Of a DNA stretch of 64,000 nucleotides, positions 44,201-54,370 are shown piece after piece. The notes under the pieces were generated by a model, which did no database searches, was not told the origin of the DNA, and worked only from the letters and a program-made list of their open reading frames with translations. The position numbers and the translations under genes were made by a program. How positions within the stretch are numbered: the stretch's first letter is position 1; each line of letters starts with the position of its first letter. The DNA comes from Methylophaga sp. OBS1 (GTDB lineage Bacteria; Pseudomonadota; Gammaproteobacteria; Nitrosococcales; Methylophagaceae): assembly GCF_026319365.1 (NCBI RefSeq), contig NZ_JAPDMS010000002.1, positions 248,001 to 312,000 on the forward strand, read 5' to 3'.

Positions 44201-44865
44201 TCAATGTCGGTTGTCTGAAGCCGCTTAGCCTGATGATTCCTGAAGGTTGTATGCTCAACCCGGTGTATCCGGCCTCGGTCGTCGCCGGTAATGTCGAAAC
44301 CTCGACCTGTATCACCAATGCCCTTTACGGCGCGCTGGGCGTGATGGCGTCGGCGCAGCCGACCATGAATAACCTGACTTTCGGTAATGCACGTCAACAG
44401 TACTACGAAACCCTGGCGGGCGGCAGCGGTGCCGGTGGCATCTTTGATGAACAGGGTGAGTTAATCGATGGTTTTGACGGTAGCCCGGTGGTGCAGAGCC
44501 TGATGACCAATTCCAGGCTCACTGATCCCGAGGTGTTGGAAAGCCGTTACCCGGTTCGAATCATCAAGCACGAAATCTGGAAAGGTTCCGGTGGTCAGGG
44601 CCGCTGGCATGGCGGCGATGGGGCGATAAGGCGCCTGGCTTTCCTGGAACCGGTGACGGTCAGTATTCTCTCCAATGGCCGCCGGTTCCCGGCCTTTGGC
44701 CTGGACGGCGGTGAAGCCGGTCACTGCGGTGTTAACCGGCTTATCCGTGCCAATGGTGCTGATAAGACACTGGCAGCCTGCGATCAGGTCGAACTCAAGG
44801 CCGGTGATCAGATCGAAATCTGCACGCCGGGTGGCGGTGGTTTCGGTAAAGCCTATAAAGCGTGA
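41239..44865 (+). CDS. 5-oxoprolinase, HyuA-HyuB fusion
   Basis: ATP-dependent 5-oxoprolinase of 1208 aa that opens 5-oxoproline to glutamate. The N-terminal HyuA part (about 1-680) has the phosphate-binding [34 protein letters not shown] and [18 protein letters not shown]. The C-terminal HyuB part (about 695-1205) has [27 protein letters not shown] and [16 protein letters not shown]. The single-chain form matches eukaryotic-type oxoprolinases and many proteobacterial ones. The ATG at 41239 gives the expected start; TTG at 41221 is also in frame. The 3' end overlaps the convergent HAD gene by 13 bp. Confidence 0.9.
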   Translation: MALSEQKWQFWIDRGGTFTDIVAQRPDGGIETHKLLSDNPEQYQDAAVAGIRHFLGLAEDELIPAAQVSAVKMGTTVATNALLERKGERVALITTAGFRDALAIAYQNRPRLFDRHIQLPERLYQTVVEAQERTGHDGEVLTPLNQTRLEHQLTELFAAGYRSIAIVFLHGYRFQQHEIIAKKLARAIGYEQISCSHEVTPMIKFVSRGDTTVVDAYLSPILRRYVDQVSRQMPGVPLYFMQSSGGLTGADQFQGKDAILSGPAGGIVGMAKTAEKAGFKQVIGFDMGGTSTDVSHYAGEFEREFETQVAGIRMRAPMMRIHTVAAGGGSVLHYDGARFRVGPDSAGANPGPACYRRGGPLTVTDANLMLGKIQPGFFPHVFGPDANQPLDKKVVAQGFAELAEQTGLDAEQVAEGFIRIAVQQMANAIKKISVARGYDVTRYLMQCFGGAGAQHACLVAEALGMTQILIHPFAGVLSAYGMGLADQSLIREKSLDLALNESNLVEIESELADLSEQAQQDLSQQYADAGELRVNQRLHVRYQGSDTAIIVPAGEMESITAAFRQAYQQRFSFLQPDKTLIVEAISVEALLQSTAPEETVSTLYQARDIPVTDTVRFFSQGEWHEAPLIERALLQAGDKILGPAILTESNATTVIEPGWQAEVSARQHLLLRQIQQSQTHEKIVTEVDPVMLEVFNNLFMNIAEQMGLQLQNTAMSVNIKERLDFSCALFDAEGHLIANAPHVPVHLGSMGESIKSVIEANRDTIEAGDVFLLNDPYYGGTHLPDMTVITPVFVEGHSSPLFYVGSRGHHADIGGLTPGSIPPFSVHIEEEGICISNFKLVSGGELREQALVDLLQQGKYPARNIAQNLADCRAQIAANEKGVQELQKLCTEYGLEVVQAYMQHVQDNAEQAVRKVIDRLHDGEFRVQLDNGSNIQVAIRVDKQRRRAEIDFSGTSAQQKNNFNAPKAVAIAAVLYVFRTLVDDEIPLNVGCLKPLSLMIPEGCMLNPVYPASVVAGNVETSTCITNALYGALGVMASAQPTMNNLTFGNARQQYYETLAGGSGAGGIFDEQGELIDGFDGSPVVQSLMTNSRLTDPEVLESRYPVRIIKHEIWKGSGGQGRWHGGDGAIRRLAFLEPVTVSILSNGRRFPAFGLDGGEAGHCGVNRLIRANGADKTLAACDQVELKAGDQIEICTPGGGGFGKAYKA

Positions 44866-45602
44866 ATATCAGCGAGGCTGATGGTTTTAATTCGCTTGAT
44901 ACTGGCCGCGCTGTCGCGATCCTCAGCCGTATTGTAGCCCCAGTCGGCAAGGAACAGCCTGACCTTGTCCAGGCGGTCATCGGTGATGACATTAATCAGG
45001 GTGGGCAAGCGGTCTTCGATAAACAGAATCTCGTCTTCAGGCCGCTCCAGGCTCAGATCAGTCAGGATTTGCTGTTTGCTCAGATTACGATCCAGACCGT
45101 AGATTTGCTCAAGTGGGAATGAAATCTGGTTGGCACTGAGAATATGATCGACAAAACGTTCCTGCTTGGTGGTAATGATAAAGCAGTTATCGGAGTCGAT
45201 TTGATTCAATTTGTCGGCAATGCCGTCAAAAAGCGGATTCATCTCAATCCAGCTGACGAAGTCTTGGGCGATCCATTCATCACGGGTGGTACCGAAGACT
45301 TCCTTGAGTTCATCGATATTCAGCTGATCGCGCAGCAACAGGGCTTCAATCTGGTGATGAAAGGCGTCCATCAACATCTCTGTCGACATGCCCTCGTACA
45401 GCAGACGCATGATCAGGGTGGCTTCGTAGCCGGTTTCCATCACCGGTCTGACAGTGCGAAACTGTGGCATCAACCCTGCCGGCATGGTCTCCGGCATATC
45501 GGACCACAGCTTGCGTGCCACCAGCCAGCCGGCAGTGCCGGTCTCGATGGCGCTGTCACAGATCACGCCATCAAAATCAAAGGCATAGATTTTATGAGTC
45601 AT
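44853..45602 (-). CDS. HAD-superfamily hydrolase
   Basis: A 249-aa cytoplasmic HAD phosphatase. Motif I is YAFDFDGVICDS near the start (nucleophile Asp and acid Asp), motif II is in CFIITTKQERF (Thr), and the acid pair occurs in EILFIEDRLPTL (motif IV). A helical cap lies at about 15-130. The substrate is unknown; it is a phosphoglycolate-phosphatase-like member. The start at 45602 puts motif I at residue 8; a longer frame to 45704 is not conserved. It overlaps the convergent oxoprolinase gene by 13 bp and the upstream DUF3012 gene by 11 bp. Confidence 0.82.
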   Translation of the reverse strand: MTHKIYAFDFDGVICDSAIETGTAGWLVARKLWSDMPETMPAGLMPQFRTVRPVMETGYEATLIMRLLYEGMSTEMLMDAFHHQIEALLLRDQLNIDELKEVFGTTRDEWIAQDFVSWIEMNPLFDGIADKLNQIDSDNCFIITTKQERFVDHILSANQISFPLEQIYGLDRNLSKQQILTDLSLERPEDEILFIEDRLPTLINVITDDRLDKVRLFLADWGYNTAEDRDSAASIKRIKTISLADIHAL

Positions 45603-45780
45603 CAGTTTTGAACAGGCAGTGCTTGGCGTAATCGGTCGCTTCGTTGGCGGTCCAGTCCCCTTTAGGCTTGGACTCCATATTCTGACACCACTTGTCGCTG
45701 CCAACTTCCGGGCTGCACGCAGTCAGTAGCAGACTCAGCAGACCCATCGCTGTCAGGCTCAGGAGGCGGGTTTTCAGCAT
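45592..45780 (-). CDS. DUF3012 small lipoprotein
   Basis: A 62-aa lipoprotein with a signal ending in lipobox LTAC (about residues 19-22). The mature peptide has SDKWCQNMESKPKGDWTANEATDYAKHC, which matches the DUF3012 family with two conserved Cys. The function is unknown. It lies 12 bp after pyrC' on the same strand and overlaps the HAD gene by 11 bp, so it is likely the penultimate gene of the yqgE-pyr operon transcript. Confidence 0.85.
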   Translation of the reverse strand: MLKTRLLSLTAMGLLSLLLTACSPEVGSDKWCQNMESKPKGDWTANEATDYAKHCLFKTDDS

Positions 45781-45792
45781 ATCAATGTCCTT

Positions 45793-47070
45793 TTAATCTC
45801 GTTCATAAACCAGCCGGCCGTGAAACAGCGTATGGCTGACCTGGTGATTGAACAGCCAACCGGCAAAGGGGCTGTTTTTACCGGCACTGACAAAATTCAG
45901 CGGCTGGCACTCAAACTCAGAATCGGGGTCCACCAGACAGATATCGGCGACCGCCCCGGTTTTCAGCTGACCGGCATCGATGCCTAGAATATCGGCCGGA
46001 TTACAGGTCAACGCGGCGATCGCGCGCTGGAGTTCGATTTCATCATCTTCCACCAGCTTGAGAGTCAGAGACAGCAGGGTCTCAAGTCCTGAGATGCCAG
46101 GTTGGGTTTCGGCGAAGGGACCCAGCTTGTCATCGCGATCCAGTGGCTGATGATGCGAGGAGATGGCGGCAATGACACCGTCTCGCACGCCCTGTTGCAA
46201 CTGCTCGCGGTCACGAATACTGCGTAGCGGCGGCAACACATGACTCAGGGCGTCGTAATTACCCAGGTCATGCTCGGATAAATGCAGGTGGTGGGCACTG
46301 ACATCGGCGGTGACCGGCAGCCCCCGGTTCTGTGCGTCGCGAATCAGTTTGACCGCTTTACCACTGGATAAATTATGAAAGTGAGCACGTACTCCGGTTT
46401 GCTCAATCAGGATTAAATCTCGGCTGACACCGATAATTTCCGCGCTTTCCGGGATACCGCCCAAACCCAGTCGCGAGCTGACCGCGCCTTCGTGCACGCA
46501 GCCCTGTTGTTGCAGCCAGGGATCCGCAGCATTAAGAAACAGGGTCATATCCAGCGTAGCGCCATAGGCCATCGCCCGCTGTTGAATCACGCTGTTTTTG
46601 ATTGCTGACAGTCCGTTGCTGATGCCGATACAGCCGGCGTCTTTAAGACGCGCCATTTCTGCCAGCAGTTCGCCCTCAAGATTCTGTGTCATCGCCCCCA
46701 TGCTCAGCACCATGGTGCGGCCTGCTTTTTTGGCACGATCTTCAATCAGTTCGACGACGGCTGGATTATCAATGACCGGAGCGGTATCCGGTGGTACACA
46801 GACCGTAGTGACACCACCAGCCGCTGCCGCTGCAGTCTCGGACTGAATGGTCGCGGTATGTTCCTGACCCGGCTCGCGCAGCCTGACGCTCAAATCAATC
46901 AGACCCGGGATGACCATCAGTCCGGTGGCATCTATGACACGATCGGCGCTGAAGCCATCAAGATAGTCGCCGATAGCGACAATTTTGCCGTCACTGATAA
47001 ACACATCCTGGCGGGCATCAAGCTGACTGGCCGGATCGATGACGCGGCCGTTTTTTATACGGATCTTCAT
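45793..47070 (-). CDS. pyrC': Dihydroorotase-like protein, non-catalytic PyrC'
   Basis: A 425-aa dihydroorotase homologue of the amidohydrolase fold. The metal-binding HxH motif is lost: the region reads [10 protein letters not shown], with Ser61 and Arg63 in place of the two His. The catalytic Asp motif (usually ATDHAPH) reads SSHHQPL at 304-310, so Asp is also gone. This matches the inactive PyrC' partner known in Pseudomonas, which holds aspartate transcarbamoylase in a dodecamer. A true dihydroorotase should exist elsewhere in the genome. It overlaps pyrB by 4 bp. Confidence 0.88.
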   Translation of the reverse strand: MKIRIKNGRVIDPASQLDARQDVFISDGKIVAIGDYLDGFSADRVIDATGLMVIPGLIDLSVRLREPGQEHTATIQSETAAAAAGGVTTVCVPPDTAPVIDNPAVVELIEDRAKKAGRTMVLSMGAMTQNLEGELLAEMARLKDAGCIGISNGLSAIKNSVIQQRAMAYGATLDMTLFLNAADPWLQQQGCVHEGAVSSRLGLGGIPESAEIIGVSRDLILIEQTGVRAHFHNLSSGKAVKLIRDAQNRGLPVTADVSAHHLHLSEHDLGNYDALSHVLPPLRSIRDREQLQQGVRDGVIAAISSHHQPLDRDDKLGPFAETQPGISGLETLLSLTLKLVEDDEIELQRAIAALTCNPADILGIDAGQLKTGAVADICLVDPDSEFECQPLNFVSAGKNSPFAGWLFNHQVSHTLFHGRLVYERD

Positions 47071-48041
47071 GCAGGTATCTCGTTTTGTTCTGACTGCGCG
47101 CCCAGCGCCATTGACATCACGGCCATGCGAATCGCAATACCATGGGTGACCTGTTCCAGAATCACCGACTGGGGTCCGTCAGCCACGCTGGAAGCAATTT
47201 CAACGCCGCGGTTAATCGGGCCGGGATGCATGACGATGGCATCGGGTTTAGCGAGTTTCAGCTTATCTTCGGTGAGGCCGAAGCAGTGGAAATATTCGCG
47301 TGCGCTGGGCAGCAAAGCGCCCTGCATTCGCTCGAGCTGCAGCCGCAGCATGATGATGACATCCACGCCTTCCAGCCCGGCTTCCATATCGTGATAGACA
47401 TGCACGCCCAGAGTCTGGCAGTCGGCGGGCAGCAGGGTTTTGGGGCCTATTACCCGGATTTCTCCGACCCCCAAGGTGGCCAGAGCCTGAATCTGGGAGC
47501 GGGCCACCCGCGAATGCAGAATGTCGCCGACAATCGCCACCCGCAGATTGTGAAATTCCTGCTTATGGCGGCGGATGGTAAACATATCCAGCATCGCCTG
47601 GGTAGGGTGGGCATGACAGCCATCACCGGCGTTGATGACGCTGACATGGGGGGCGACATGCTGCGCGATGAATTCAGCCGCGCCGCTCTGGTTGTGCCGC
47701 ACCACGAACATGTCGGTGTGCATCGATTCCAGGTTATGCAGGGTATCCAGCAGGCTTTCGCCTTTGGAGGTGGCCGAGGTACTGATATTGAAATTCATCA
47801 CATCGGCTGACAGGCGTTTGGCGGCCAGCTCAAAGGTCGAACGGGTGCGGGTCGAGTTCTCAAAAAACAGGTTAACAATGGTTTTACCGCGCAGGATCGG
47901 CACTTTTTTGACCTGACGGTGCGTAATGCCGGAGAACTGTTCGGCACGATCCATGATTTCGGTCAGCAGCGGCTTTTTCAGTCCTTCGATGGTCAGGAAG
48001 TGGCGCAGCTGGCCGCTGTCGGTCAGTTGGTTATTCTTCAT
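47067..48041 (-). CDS. pyrB: Aspartate carbamoyltransferase catalytic subunit
   Basis: Joins carbamoyl phosphate and aspartate to give carbamoyl aspartate, the committed step of pyrimidine synthesis. The 324-aa product has the carbamoyl-phosphate site [19 protein letters not shown], then [12 protein letters not shown], and [11 protein letters not shown] late. The class A arrangement with PyrC' is suggested by the 4-bp overlap with pyrC'. There is no PyrI regulatory gene. It overlaps pyrR upstream by 11 bp. Confidence 0.95.
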   Translation of the reverse strand: MKNNQLTDSGQLRHFLTIEGLKKPLLTEIMDRAEQFSGITHRQVKKVPILRGKTIVNLFFENSTRTRSTFELAAKRLSADVMNFNISTSATSKGESLLDTLHNLESMHTDMFVVRHNQSGAAEFIAQHVAPHVSVINAGDGCHAHPTQAMLDMFTIRRHKQEFHNLRVAIVGDILHSRVARSQIQALATLGVGEIRVIGPKTLLPADCQTLGVHVYHDMEAGLEGVDVIIMLRLQLERMQGALLPSAREYFHCFGLTEDKLKLAKPDAIVMHPGPINRGVEIASSVADGPQSVILEQVTHGIAIRMAVMSMALGAQSEQNEIPA

Positions 48042-48561
48042 TCACCACTCCCTTGGTGCGGTATTCCAGTTGCAGCCCATCCTTATTGACCAGTTTGATT
48101 TGCTGATCTTTATCCAGCTCCAGCGATTTACCGATGATATCCGGTTGAATCGGCAGTTCACGGCCATTGCGTTCAATCAACACCGCCAGGGTGACGCTGG
48201 CGGGGCGGCCGTAGTCGAAGATCTCATTGAGGGCGGCACGGGTGGTGCGGCCGCTATGCAGCACATCATCAACCAGTAGCAGGTGGCGACCGTCGACACT
48301 GAAAGGCAGGTCGGAAGGAGTGACCTGCGGATGCATGCCGATGCGGGTGAAATCATCGCGATAATAGGCAATGTTCAGGGTGCCGAGAGAGGCCTCAAAG
48401 AATTCCGGTCCCAGAATGTCCTGCAGTGCCCTGGCAACCCAGACCCCGCCGGTATGAATACCGATTAGGAGCGGATGGCGGTCGCCGAGTCGCTTATCGA
48501 TATCTGCGGCCATGTTTTTCAGCAGATCCTGAACCTGTGTTTGAGTGAGTGCGGTGGTCAT
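48031..48561 (-). CDS. pyrR: Bifunctional pyr operon regulator / uracil phosphoribosyltransferase
   Basis: PRTase-fold protein of 176 aa with the PRPP-binding loop [19 protein letters not shown] (about residues 96-114). In Gram-positives PyrR binds RNA and attenuates pyr genes; in gammaproteobacteria its regulatory role is unclear, and it may work mainly as a uracil phosphoribosyltransferase. The ATG at 48561 overlaps the yqgF stop (ATGA), like other junctions here. An ATG at 48576 adds five residues; neither has a clear ribosome site. Confidence 0.9.
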   Translation of the reverse strand: MTTALTQTQVQDLLKNMAADIDKRLGDRHPLLIGIHTGGVWVARALQDILGPEFFEASLGTLNIAYYRDDFTRIGMHPQVTPSDLPFSVDGRHLLLVDDVLHSGRTTRAALNEIFDYGRPASVTLAVLIERNGRELPIQPDIIGKSLELDKDQQIKLVNKDGLQLEYRTKGVVNEE

Positions 48562-48977
48562 TGTTGATTCAGCCATGATTGAAGGATGAGTTGTGCCGAT
48601 AACTGATCGACGTCGCTACGCTGTCGAGAGTCCATTTTACTGCGGATCCCGAGATGATCCAGTGCCTCATAGGTGCTGAGTCGTTCATCCTGCCATTCTA
48701 CCGGCAGCTGAAAGCGTCCGTGCAGGCGATTACCGAAGCGGCGCGCTGCTGCGGTCATTTCCTGCTCGGTGCCGTCCATATTGAGCGGCAGTCCCACAAT
48801 TAATAAGGCCGGTTGCCATTCACTGAGCAGCTTAGCTATCTGATCCCAGTCAGGAATACCGTCACGGGCTTTGATCGCTGTCAGCGGATTGGCGGTTCGG
48901 GTCAGTTCCTGGCCGACGGCAATACCGATATTTTTCATGCCGAAGTCAAAACCTAGAATGGTTCTGGCTGTAGTCAT
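48558..48977 (-). CDS. yqgF: Holliday junction resolvase-like protein YqgF (RuvX)
   Basis: RNase H-fold nuclease of 139 aa involved in 16S rRNA 5' maturation in E. coli. The first catalytic Asp sits in ILGFDFGMKNIGIAVG near the N terminus. LLIVGLPLNMDGTEQEMT and the last acidic pair in QRSDVDQLSAQLIL are typical. It overlaps yqgE and pyrR by 4 bp each. Confidence 0.93.
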   Translation of the reverse strand: MTTARTILGFDFGMKNIGIAVGQELTRTANPLTAIKARDGIPDWDQIAKLLSEWQPALLIVGLPLNMDGTEQEMTAAARRFGNRLHGRFQLPVEWQDERLSTYEALDHLGIRSKMDSRQRSDVDQLSAQLILQSWLNQQ

Positions 48978-49534
48978 GCGTGGCCGCTGCTGTTGGACAT
49001 TAGGTTGATATCAATGCCCAGCAAGCGGGCGGCGGCCTGCCAGCGCTCATCGGCCGGTGTATCGAACAGGAGATCCTGGTTGGCCGGTACCGTGAGCCAG
49101 CTGTTATCCGCCAGTTCCTGCTCCAGCTGACCGGCGCCCCAGCCGGCATAGCCCAGGGTAACCAGGGCATGTTCCGGTCCCTGCTCGGTACCTATCGCTT
49201 CCAGAATGTCGGTGGAGGTGGTCAGGAAAATATTGTCAGTGAGCTTTAGACTGGACTTCCAGCCGGCCTCAGCCTGGTCGTGAATGACCATACCCTGGCC
49301 TTTCTGCACCGGACCGCCGAACAGGACGGGGGTATTTTTGATGTAGTCGCTGTCGTTTTCAATCTTGAGATGCGACAACAACTCTTCCAGCATGACCTTG
49401 GTGGGGCGGTTGATAATCAGCCCCATGGCCCCGTTCTGGTCATGCTCGCAAAGATAGACGACTGAGCGATAGAAAAAGGTATCGTTCAGCGCCGGCATTG
49501 CCACCAGAAAGCAATTTTGCAGATTCGATTCCAT
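48974..49534 (-). CDS. yqgE: UPF0301/AlgH family protein
   Basis: A 186-aa cytoplasmic protein of the YqgE/AlgH family, whose molecular role is unknown. Family marks: LVAMPALNDTFFYRSVVYLCEH near the start, GAMGLIINRPT, VLFGGPVQKGQGMVIH, and LGYAGWGAGQLEQELADNSWL. The start at 49534 (MESNLQNCF) follows AGAGGCGAG; an upstream frame start at 49561 lies inside trkA. It is the usual partner upstream of yqgF. Confidence 0.93.
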   Translation of the reverse strand: MESNLQNCFLVAMPALNDTFFYRSVVYLCEHDQNGAMGLIINRPTKVMLEELLSHLKIENDSDYIKNTPVLFGGPVQKGQGMVIHDQAEAGWKSSLKLTDNIFLTTSTDILEAIGTEQGPEHALVTLGYAGWGAGQLEQELADNSWLTVPANQDLLFDTPADERWQAAARLLGIDINLMSNSSGHA

Positions 49535-49541
49535 CTCGCCT

Positions 49542-50924
49542 CTAGAAGAAGGTAAAGCCAACCTGGAACAGGCGTTCCACTTCTTTAATATAGCGCTTAT
49601 TGACCAGGAACAGGATCACATGGTCTTCGGATTCGATAATCGTATCATGGTGGGCGACGATGACTTCCTCCCCGCGCACAATAGCGCCAATGGTGGTGCC
49701 CGGTGGCAGGTCAATCTCATCGATACGGCGACCCACTACCATCGAGGAGCTGCTGTCTCCGTGAGCTATGGCTTCCAGCGCTTCTGCAGCGCCACGTCGC
49801 AGCGAGTGCACCGCCACAATATCACCGCGGCGGATATGTGCCAGCAGACTGCCGATAGTGGCCTGCTGCGGCGATAGCGCGATATCAATACTGCCGCTTT
49901 CCACCAGATCCACATAGGCGGCGCGGTTGATCAGGGACAACACCTTGGTCGCCCCCAGCCGCTTGGCGAGCATGGATGACAGGATGTTGGCCTCATCGTC
50001 ATTGGTGAGGGCGCAGAACAGGTCGACCTTGTCGATTTCCTCTTCCAGCAGCAGCTCTTCATTGGCGACGTCGCCAAGCAGTACGATGGTATCCGCCAGT
50101 TCTTCCGACAGGTATTCGGCGCGCTCAGGATTGGCTTCAATCAGCTTGATTTGATATTGCTTTTCCAGTGCTTTGGCGAGGCGGGCACCGATATTGCCAC
50201 CGCCGGCCAGCATAATGCGGCGATAGGGTTTTTCCAGCCGGCCCAGTTCGCCCATCACGGCGCGGATATCCTTACTGGCAGCAATAAAGAAAACTTCGTC
50301 GTCAACCTGAATCACGGTATCGCCGGTCGGGGTAATCGGTCTGCCTTCACGGAAAATCGCCGCGACCCGGGTTTCAGTTTTGGGAATATGGCGTTTCAGG
50401 TCGCGCAGTGGATGACCCACCAGCGGCCCGCCATTAACGGCTCTGACGGCAACCAGCTGCACCCGGCCTTCAGAGAAATCCAGCACCTGCAGCGCATTGG
50501 GGTGGCTGATCAAACGCTGAATGTATTCAGTCACGATCTGCTCAGGGCTGATCAGCATATCGATGGGTATCGCCTGCGGGTTTTCCTTATCGAAAATCTG
50601 CGGTGTCGACAGATAACCGGTATTGCGGATACGGGCAATCTTGGTGGGCGTGTTATACAGCGTATGACAGATCTGACAGGCGACCATATTGGTTTCATCG
50701 CTGTTGGTTACGGCGAGAATCAAGTCGGCATCCTCAGCACCGGCACGTGCCAGCACGTCCGGATGCGAGGCTTCGCCCTGAATGGTCTGAATATCGTAGT
50801 GATCCTGCAGTTTCAGCAGGTTGCTGTTGTTGGTATCTACCAACGTAACATCATCGTCCTCGCGTGCCAGCGTGGCCGCGACCGATGCACCGACTTGTCC
50901 CGCACCCAGAATAAGAATTTTCAT
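49542..50924 (-). CDS. trkA: Trk potassium uptake system NAD-binding subunit
   Basis: Peripheral regulator of the TrkH/TrkG potassium channel, 460 aa. It has two tandem RCK units. The first begins with the Rossmann [20 protein letters not shown], the second with [19 protein letters not shown] near residue 235. Each is followed by a TrkA-C domain (about 150-225 and 375-455). It binds NAD(H) or ATP. No trkH is in this window. The gene lies between ntrX and yqgE, 7 bp from yqgE. Confidence 0.95.
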   Translation of the reverse strand: MKILILGAGQVGASVAATLAREDDDVTLVDTNNSNLLKLQDHYDIQTIQGEASHPDVLARAGAEDADLILAVTNSDETNMVACQICHTLYNTPTKIARIRNTGYLSTPQIFDKENPQAIPIDMLISPEQIVTEYIQRLISHPNALQVLDFSEGRVQLVAVRAVNGGPLVGHPLRDLKRHIPKTETRVAAIFREGRPITPTGDTVIQVDDEVFFIAASKDIRAVMGELGRLEKPYRRIMLAGGGNIGARLAKALEKQYQIKLIEANPERAEYLSEELADTIVLLGDVANEELLLEEEIDKVDLFCALTNDDEANILSSMLAKRLGATKVLSLINRAAYVDLVESGSIDIALSPQQATIGSLLAHIRRGDIVAVHSLRRGAAEALEAIAHGDSSSSMVVGRRIDEIDLPPGTTIGAIVRGEEVIVAHHDTIIESEDHVILFLVNKRYIKEVERLFQVGFTFF

Positions 50925-50933
50925 CGTGCCTTC

Positions 50934-52208
50934 CTAGATTTGCTTGGTATCGATACCCAGAGAGCGTAATTTGCGGTAGAGATGCGTTCTTTCCATGCCG
51001 GCGAGTTTCGCCGCTTTACCGACGTTACCGTCAGTTTCCTGCAATTTGCGCAGCAGATAAATACGTTCGAACTGTTCACGGGCCTCACGCAGCGGCAGAT
51101 CGAAATTGATAGTTTCATCGCCTTCGGCGGCGGCCTCTGCTTCAGTTTCCAGCGCCTGCTCGATATCCGCCACATCAATATCATCACCGTCACCCAATAC
51201 CAGAAGCCGCTGAATGACATTTTTCAATTCAAGCACGTTGCCGGGCCAGTCATGATTGCGTAGCCGGTTCTGGGCTGCGACGCTAAAGCGGCGGTAGGGC
51301 ATGCCAGCCTGGGTCGTCTGCAAGTCGACAAAGTGATGCACCAGCTCGGGAATGTCCTCAATATGCTCGTTCAGTGGTGGCACTACCAGCGTGATACTGT
51401 TGAGCTGGTAAAGCAGGCTGTCGAGGAAGTCATCATTTTCAACCGATTTCTGCAACGAGTACTGGGTCGCACACACCAACTGACATTCGCCCAGCTGTTT
51501 GCTTTCCAACAAGTGCAGCAGTAAAGCCTGAGCTTCATCACTGAGCAGGGCCAGGTCATTGATGTAGAGGCAATTACCGCGTGCCAGCGATTTGATTTTG
51601 AGGCTGTCGAGCGGAAAACTTTCCGGGCTGAGTTCAATAAATTTGCCATCCGCGTAGTTGCCGAGACTGTGCAGATAATGTGCGAAACAGTGCTTGCCGG
51701 CACCCGGTTCGCCAACCAGCATGATGGGCATATCATGTTCGGCGATGCGCTCTACCTGCTCGCGCAGCAAACTCATCTGGTTGCTTTTACCCACCGGCAC
51801 CTGCGACATTTCACGCTGAATCGCTACTTGTTTGGCCCGATTTTCCAAAGCCATTTCCACGCCACGCAGCAACTTGGCCATCGACAACGGTTTCTCAATA
51901 AAATCGGCCGCACCCAGGCGGGTCGCCTCAACCGCGGTTTCGATGGTGCCGTGACCCGACATCATGACAATGGTGACGGTTTTGTTCTGTTCCTTAAACT
52001 CTTTCAGCAGAGTGATGCCATCGATATCAGGCATCCAGATATCTAATAGCACCAGGTCCGGCAGTTGCCGGTTGAATGCCGTTTTCGCCTCCTCGCCGTT
52101 GGCGGCGATTTGGACCTGATAGTTTTCGTCTTCCAGAATGTCTTTAATCAGCTCCCGAATATCGGGCTCATCGTCGACAACCAGAATCAAGGGTTTATCA
52201 GCACTCAC
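50934..52208 (-). CDS. NtrX-like response regulator with degenerate AAA+ domain
   Basis: A 424-aa response regulator partner of the NtrY-like kinase. The receiver domain (1-120) is intact: D12/D13 pocket, phosphorylation site D56 (VLLDIWMP) and K106. The central AAA+ region (about 140-335) keeps a Walker A-like GEPGAGKH at 166-173. The loop with GAFTGA is missing: about 30 residues separate Walker A from the Walker B-like LYIND, about half the usual distance. The C terminus has a Fis-type HTH (GNVGKAAKLAGMERTHLYRKL). It should therefore not activate sigma-54 promoters. It overlaps the kinase gene by 4 bp. Confidence 0.87.
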   Translation of the reverse strand: MSADKPLILVVDDEPDIRELIKDILEDENYQVQIAANGEEAKTAFNRQLPDLVLLDIWMPDIDGITLLKEFKEQNKTVTIVMMSGHGTIETAVEATRLGAADFIEKPLSMAKLLRGVEMALENRAKQVAIQREMSQVPVGKSNQMSLLREQVERIAEHDMPIMLVGEPGAGKHCFAHYLHSLGNYADGKFIELSPESFPLDSLKIKSLARGNCLYINDLALLSDEAQALLLHLLESKQLGECQLVCATQYSLQKSVENDDFLDSLLYQLNSITLVVPPLNEHIEDIPELVHHFVDLQTTQAGMPYRRFSVAAQNRLRNHDWPGNVLELKNVIQRLLVLGDGDDIDVADIEQALETEAEAAAEGDETINFDLPLREAREQFERIYLLRKLQETDGNVGKAAKLAGMERTHLYRKLRSLGIDTKQI

Positions 52209-54370
52209 AAGTGATGATCCTCCAGTGGTAATCTGATAATTATACTGGTTCCTTCTGAACCGTGATTCTCTGCCCAGACATCGCCGCCATGTTCTTCAAT
52301 AATCTTTTTAACAATCGCCAGACCCAGCCCGGTGCCCTTATGCTTGGTGGTCGCATAAGGTTCGAACAGTTTATCAATGATGTCTTCAGGAATGCCGGGA
52401 CCATGATCGCGCAGATGGATTTCCAGCCACTCCCGCTGCAGGCTCTCAACCGGGTGATAGCTGATGACGATATCGACCGGCAAGCCCGCATCTTCGCAGG
52501 CTTCAATGGCGTTTTTCAACAGGTTGTGCATGACCTGACGGAAACGATTGGCATCGACCCGGATGCGAATCTCTTCCCGGCTGTTGAGTAAGGCAAACTG
52601 GTGGTTGGGGTTGCTCTGATACATGGTCAGTACTTCCCGAATCAACACACCGATGGCGTGCCACTGCATCTGCAGTGCGGGCGTACGGGCGTATTCAGAG
52701 AACTCGTTGACCATCTCCTTCATCGCTTCCACCTGCTGAACGATGGTGTCGGTCAGTTTATTCAGTCCTTCACTCTGTTCAGCCGGAACCAGCGAAGTAT
52801 ATTTGCGTTGCAGCCGCTCCGCAGACAGTTGAATCGGGGTCAGCGGATTTTTGATCTCATGGGCCAGTCGTCGTGCCACCTCGCCCCAGGCAGCATGCCG
52901 CTGGGCTTGTAACAGGGCGGTGATATCTTCAAATACGATCACCCAGCCGGCCTCGTTAGGCAATCGGGTGCCGTGACAAATCAGTGTCTGATTACCCTTG
53001 GGTTTCTGCAACTCAATCTGTTGTTCCCAATTCATTCCTTTGCCGGCACAGCTTTCAATCATCTGGCAGAAGGTCTGCATATTGTGGTTGAGTCCGGCCA
53101 GCTTTGACAGTGGACTCTCAAGCCGCTGCTGCAGGTTGATGCCCAGAATTTTACTGCTGGCATTGTTGGCCGTATGCAGATACAGACGTTTGTCGACGGT
53201 GACGACGCCGCTGGAGAGACTGCCCAGAACTGTAGTCAGATAACTGGTTTGTTGTTCCAGCAGACGATGACTGCGCTGCGAGGCATTTCGGGCCTGGGTC
53301 AGACGCTGTGTCATCTGGTTGAAAGACCGCACCAGAAAACCGATTTCATCATGGCCGGAAGCAGTGAGCTGCATGTTGTAGTTACCGGAGGCGACCGCCT
53401 GGGTACCTTCGGCAAGTCCCTGCAGCGGTTCGACTATCCGTCGTGAAATCCAGACTGCGAACCAGATCGACACCAGAATGGTAAGAAATACAATCAGGCT
53501 GAGACTTAAGGTGAAGACCGTGATCAGGGGTTTACGCAGATAGCTGAGTTCCTTGTAATCAGTGTAGGCGGCCTGCACGGTTTCACCCAGATCACTGAGG
53601 CGATCATTGATAGGGAAAAGCACATTGAGCATGCGCTCTTCGGCCAGCACTGACTGACGTGGGATCCGTACCGTTGCGCGTAACCGCAGATCGTCATTTT
53701 CGGTTGGATCGAGGCCGATATAATCTTCACCCTGCAGCAGCTGGCTGATGATGCTGTCATTGGGGCGGTCAGGCACCATGATAGTAGGTGTTTCAATACT
53801 CGAGGCGACCGGTGTGCCATCCAGACCCCAGATACTGACTTCCAATGCGCCGCTCAGGTTATTCAGATCACGCAGGCTGTGTGACAGCTCGGAATCCGGT
53901 AACTCACTGAGCACGCCGGCCATCATCCGGGTCTGACGCAGCAGGGTACGCATCCGGATGCCAAAAGAAGTGCGACTCAGTTCCAGTGAGTCATTCAGGG
54001 CCTGCTCAATTTTGACATCAAACCAGCTGTTGATACCCCGGTGCAGGAAATGCATCGAGAAACCGTAAACAATGGTGGTGGCGACCAGGATCAGCAAAAC
54101 AAACAGGCTGACCAGTCTGACGGTGAGCCGGGAACCGGCCTCGTGACGCTTGAAATCGCGGTAGAGACGGTACATGCTGCGAGCCAGAATCGCGGCCAGC
54201 AACAACAGGCACAGCAACCCAATACCAAAAATGACCAGAAACAAATCGTTGAGTCTGGAGCTGTCCTGGGTGGCGACGCTGAGCAGTCCGGCCATCGCCA
54301 GCAACAGCAAAGCCAGAGAGAAATAAGGAGCCGTTCCTGAGCTGAGGCGCTTGATAAAGGCTAAGGCCAT
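52205..54370 (-). CDS. NtrY-like sensor histidine kinase
   Basis: Inner-membrane sensor kinase of 721 aa. Two spans near the start (about 20-60), a third near 90, a periplasmic domain to about 275, and another span (LITVFTLSLSLIVFLTILVS) lead to a HAMP domain (RRIVEPLQGLAEGTQAVASGNY). A PAS domain follows (about 375-480), then HisKA with phospho-His in RRLAHEIKNPLTPIQL. The ATPase domain has NLLKNAIEAC and GTGLGLAIVKKIIEEHGG. The start at 54370 minimises overlap with the upstream gene (10 bp); ATG 54403 is a longer alternative. Signal unknown; nitrogen or redox sensing is known for relatives. Confidence 0.9.
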   Translation of the reverse strand: MALAFIKRLSSGTAPYFSLALLLLAMAGLLSVATQDSSRLNDLFLVIFGIGLLCLLLLAAILARSMYRLYRDFKRHEAGSRLTVRLVSLFVLLILVATTIVYGFSMHFLHRGINSWFDVKIEQALNDSLELSRTSFGIRMRTLLRQTRMMAGVLSELPDSELSHSLRDLNNLSGALEVSIWGLDGTPVASSIETPTIMVPDRPNDSIISQLLQGEDYIGLDPTENDDLRLRATVRIPRQSVLAEERMLNVLFPINDRLSDLGETVQAAYTDYKELSYLRKPLITVFTLSLSLIVFLTILVSIWFAVWISRRIVEPLQGLAEGTQAVASGNYNMQLTASGHDEIGFLVRSFNQMTQRLTQARNASQRSHRLLEQQTSYLTTVLGSLSSGVVTVDKRLYLHTANNASSKILGINLQQRLESPLSKLAGLNHNMQTFCQMIESCAGKGMNWEQQIELQKPKGNQTLICHGTRLPNEAGWVIVFEDITALLQAQRHAAWGEVARRLAHEIKNPLTPIQLSAERLQRKYTSLVPAEQSEGLNKLTDTIVQQVEAMKEMVNEFSEYARTPALQMQWHAIGVLIREVLTMYQSNPNHQFALLNSREEIRIRVDANRFRQVMHNLLKNAIEACEDAGLPVDIVISYHPVESLQREWLEIHLRDHGPGIPEDIIDKLFEPYATTKHKGTGLGLAIVKKIIEEHGGDVWAENHGSEGTSIIIRLPLEDHHL

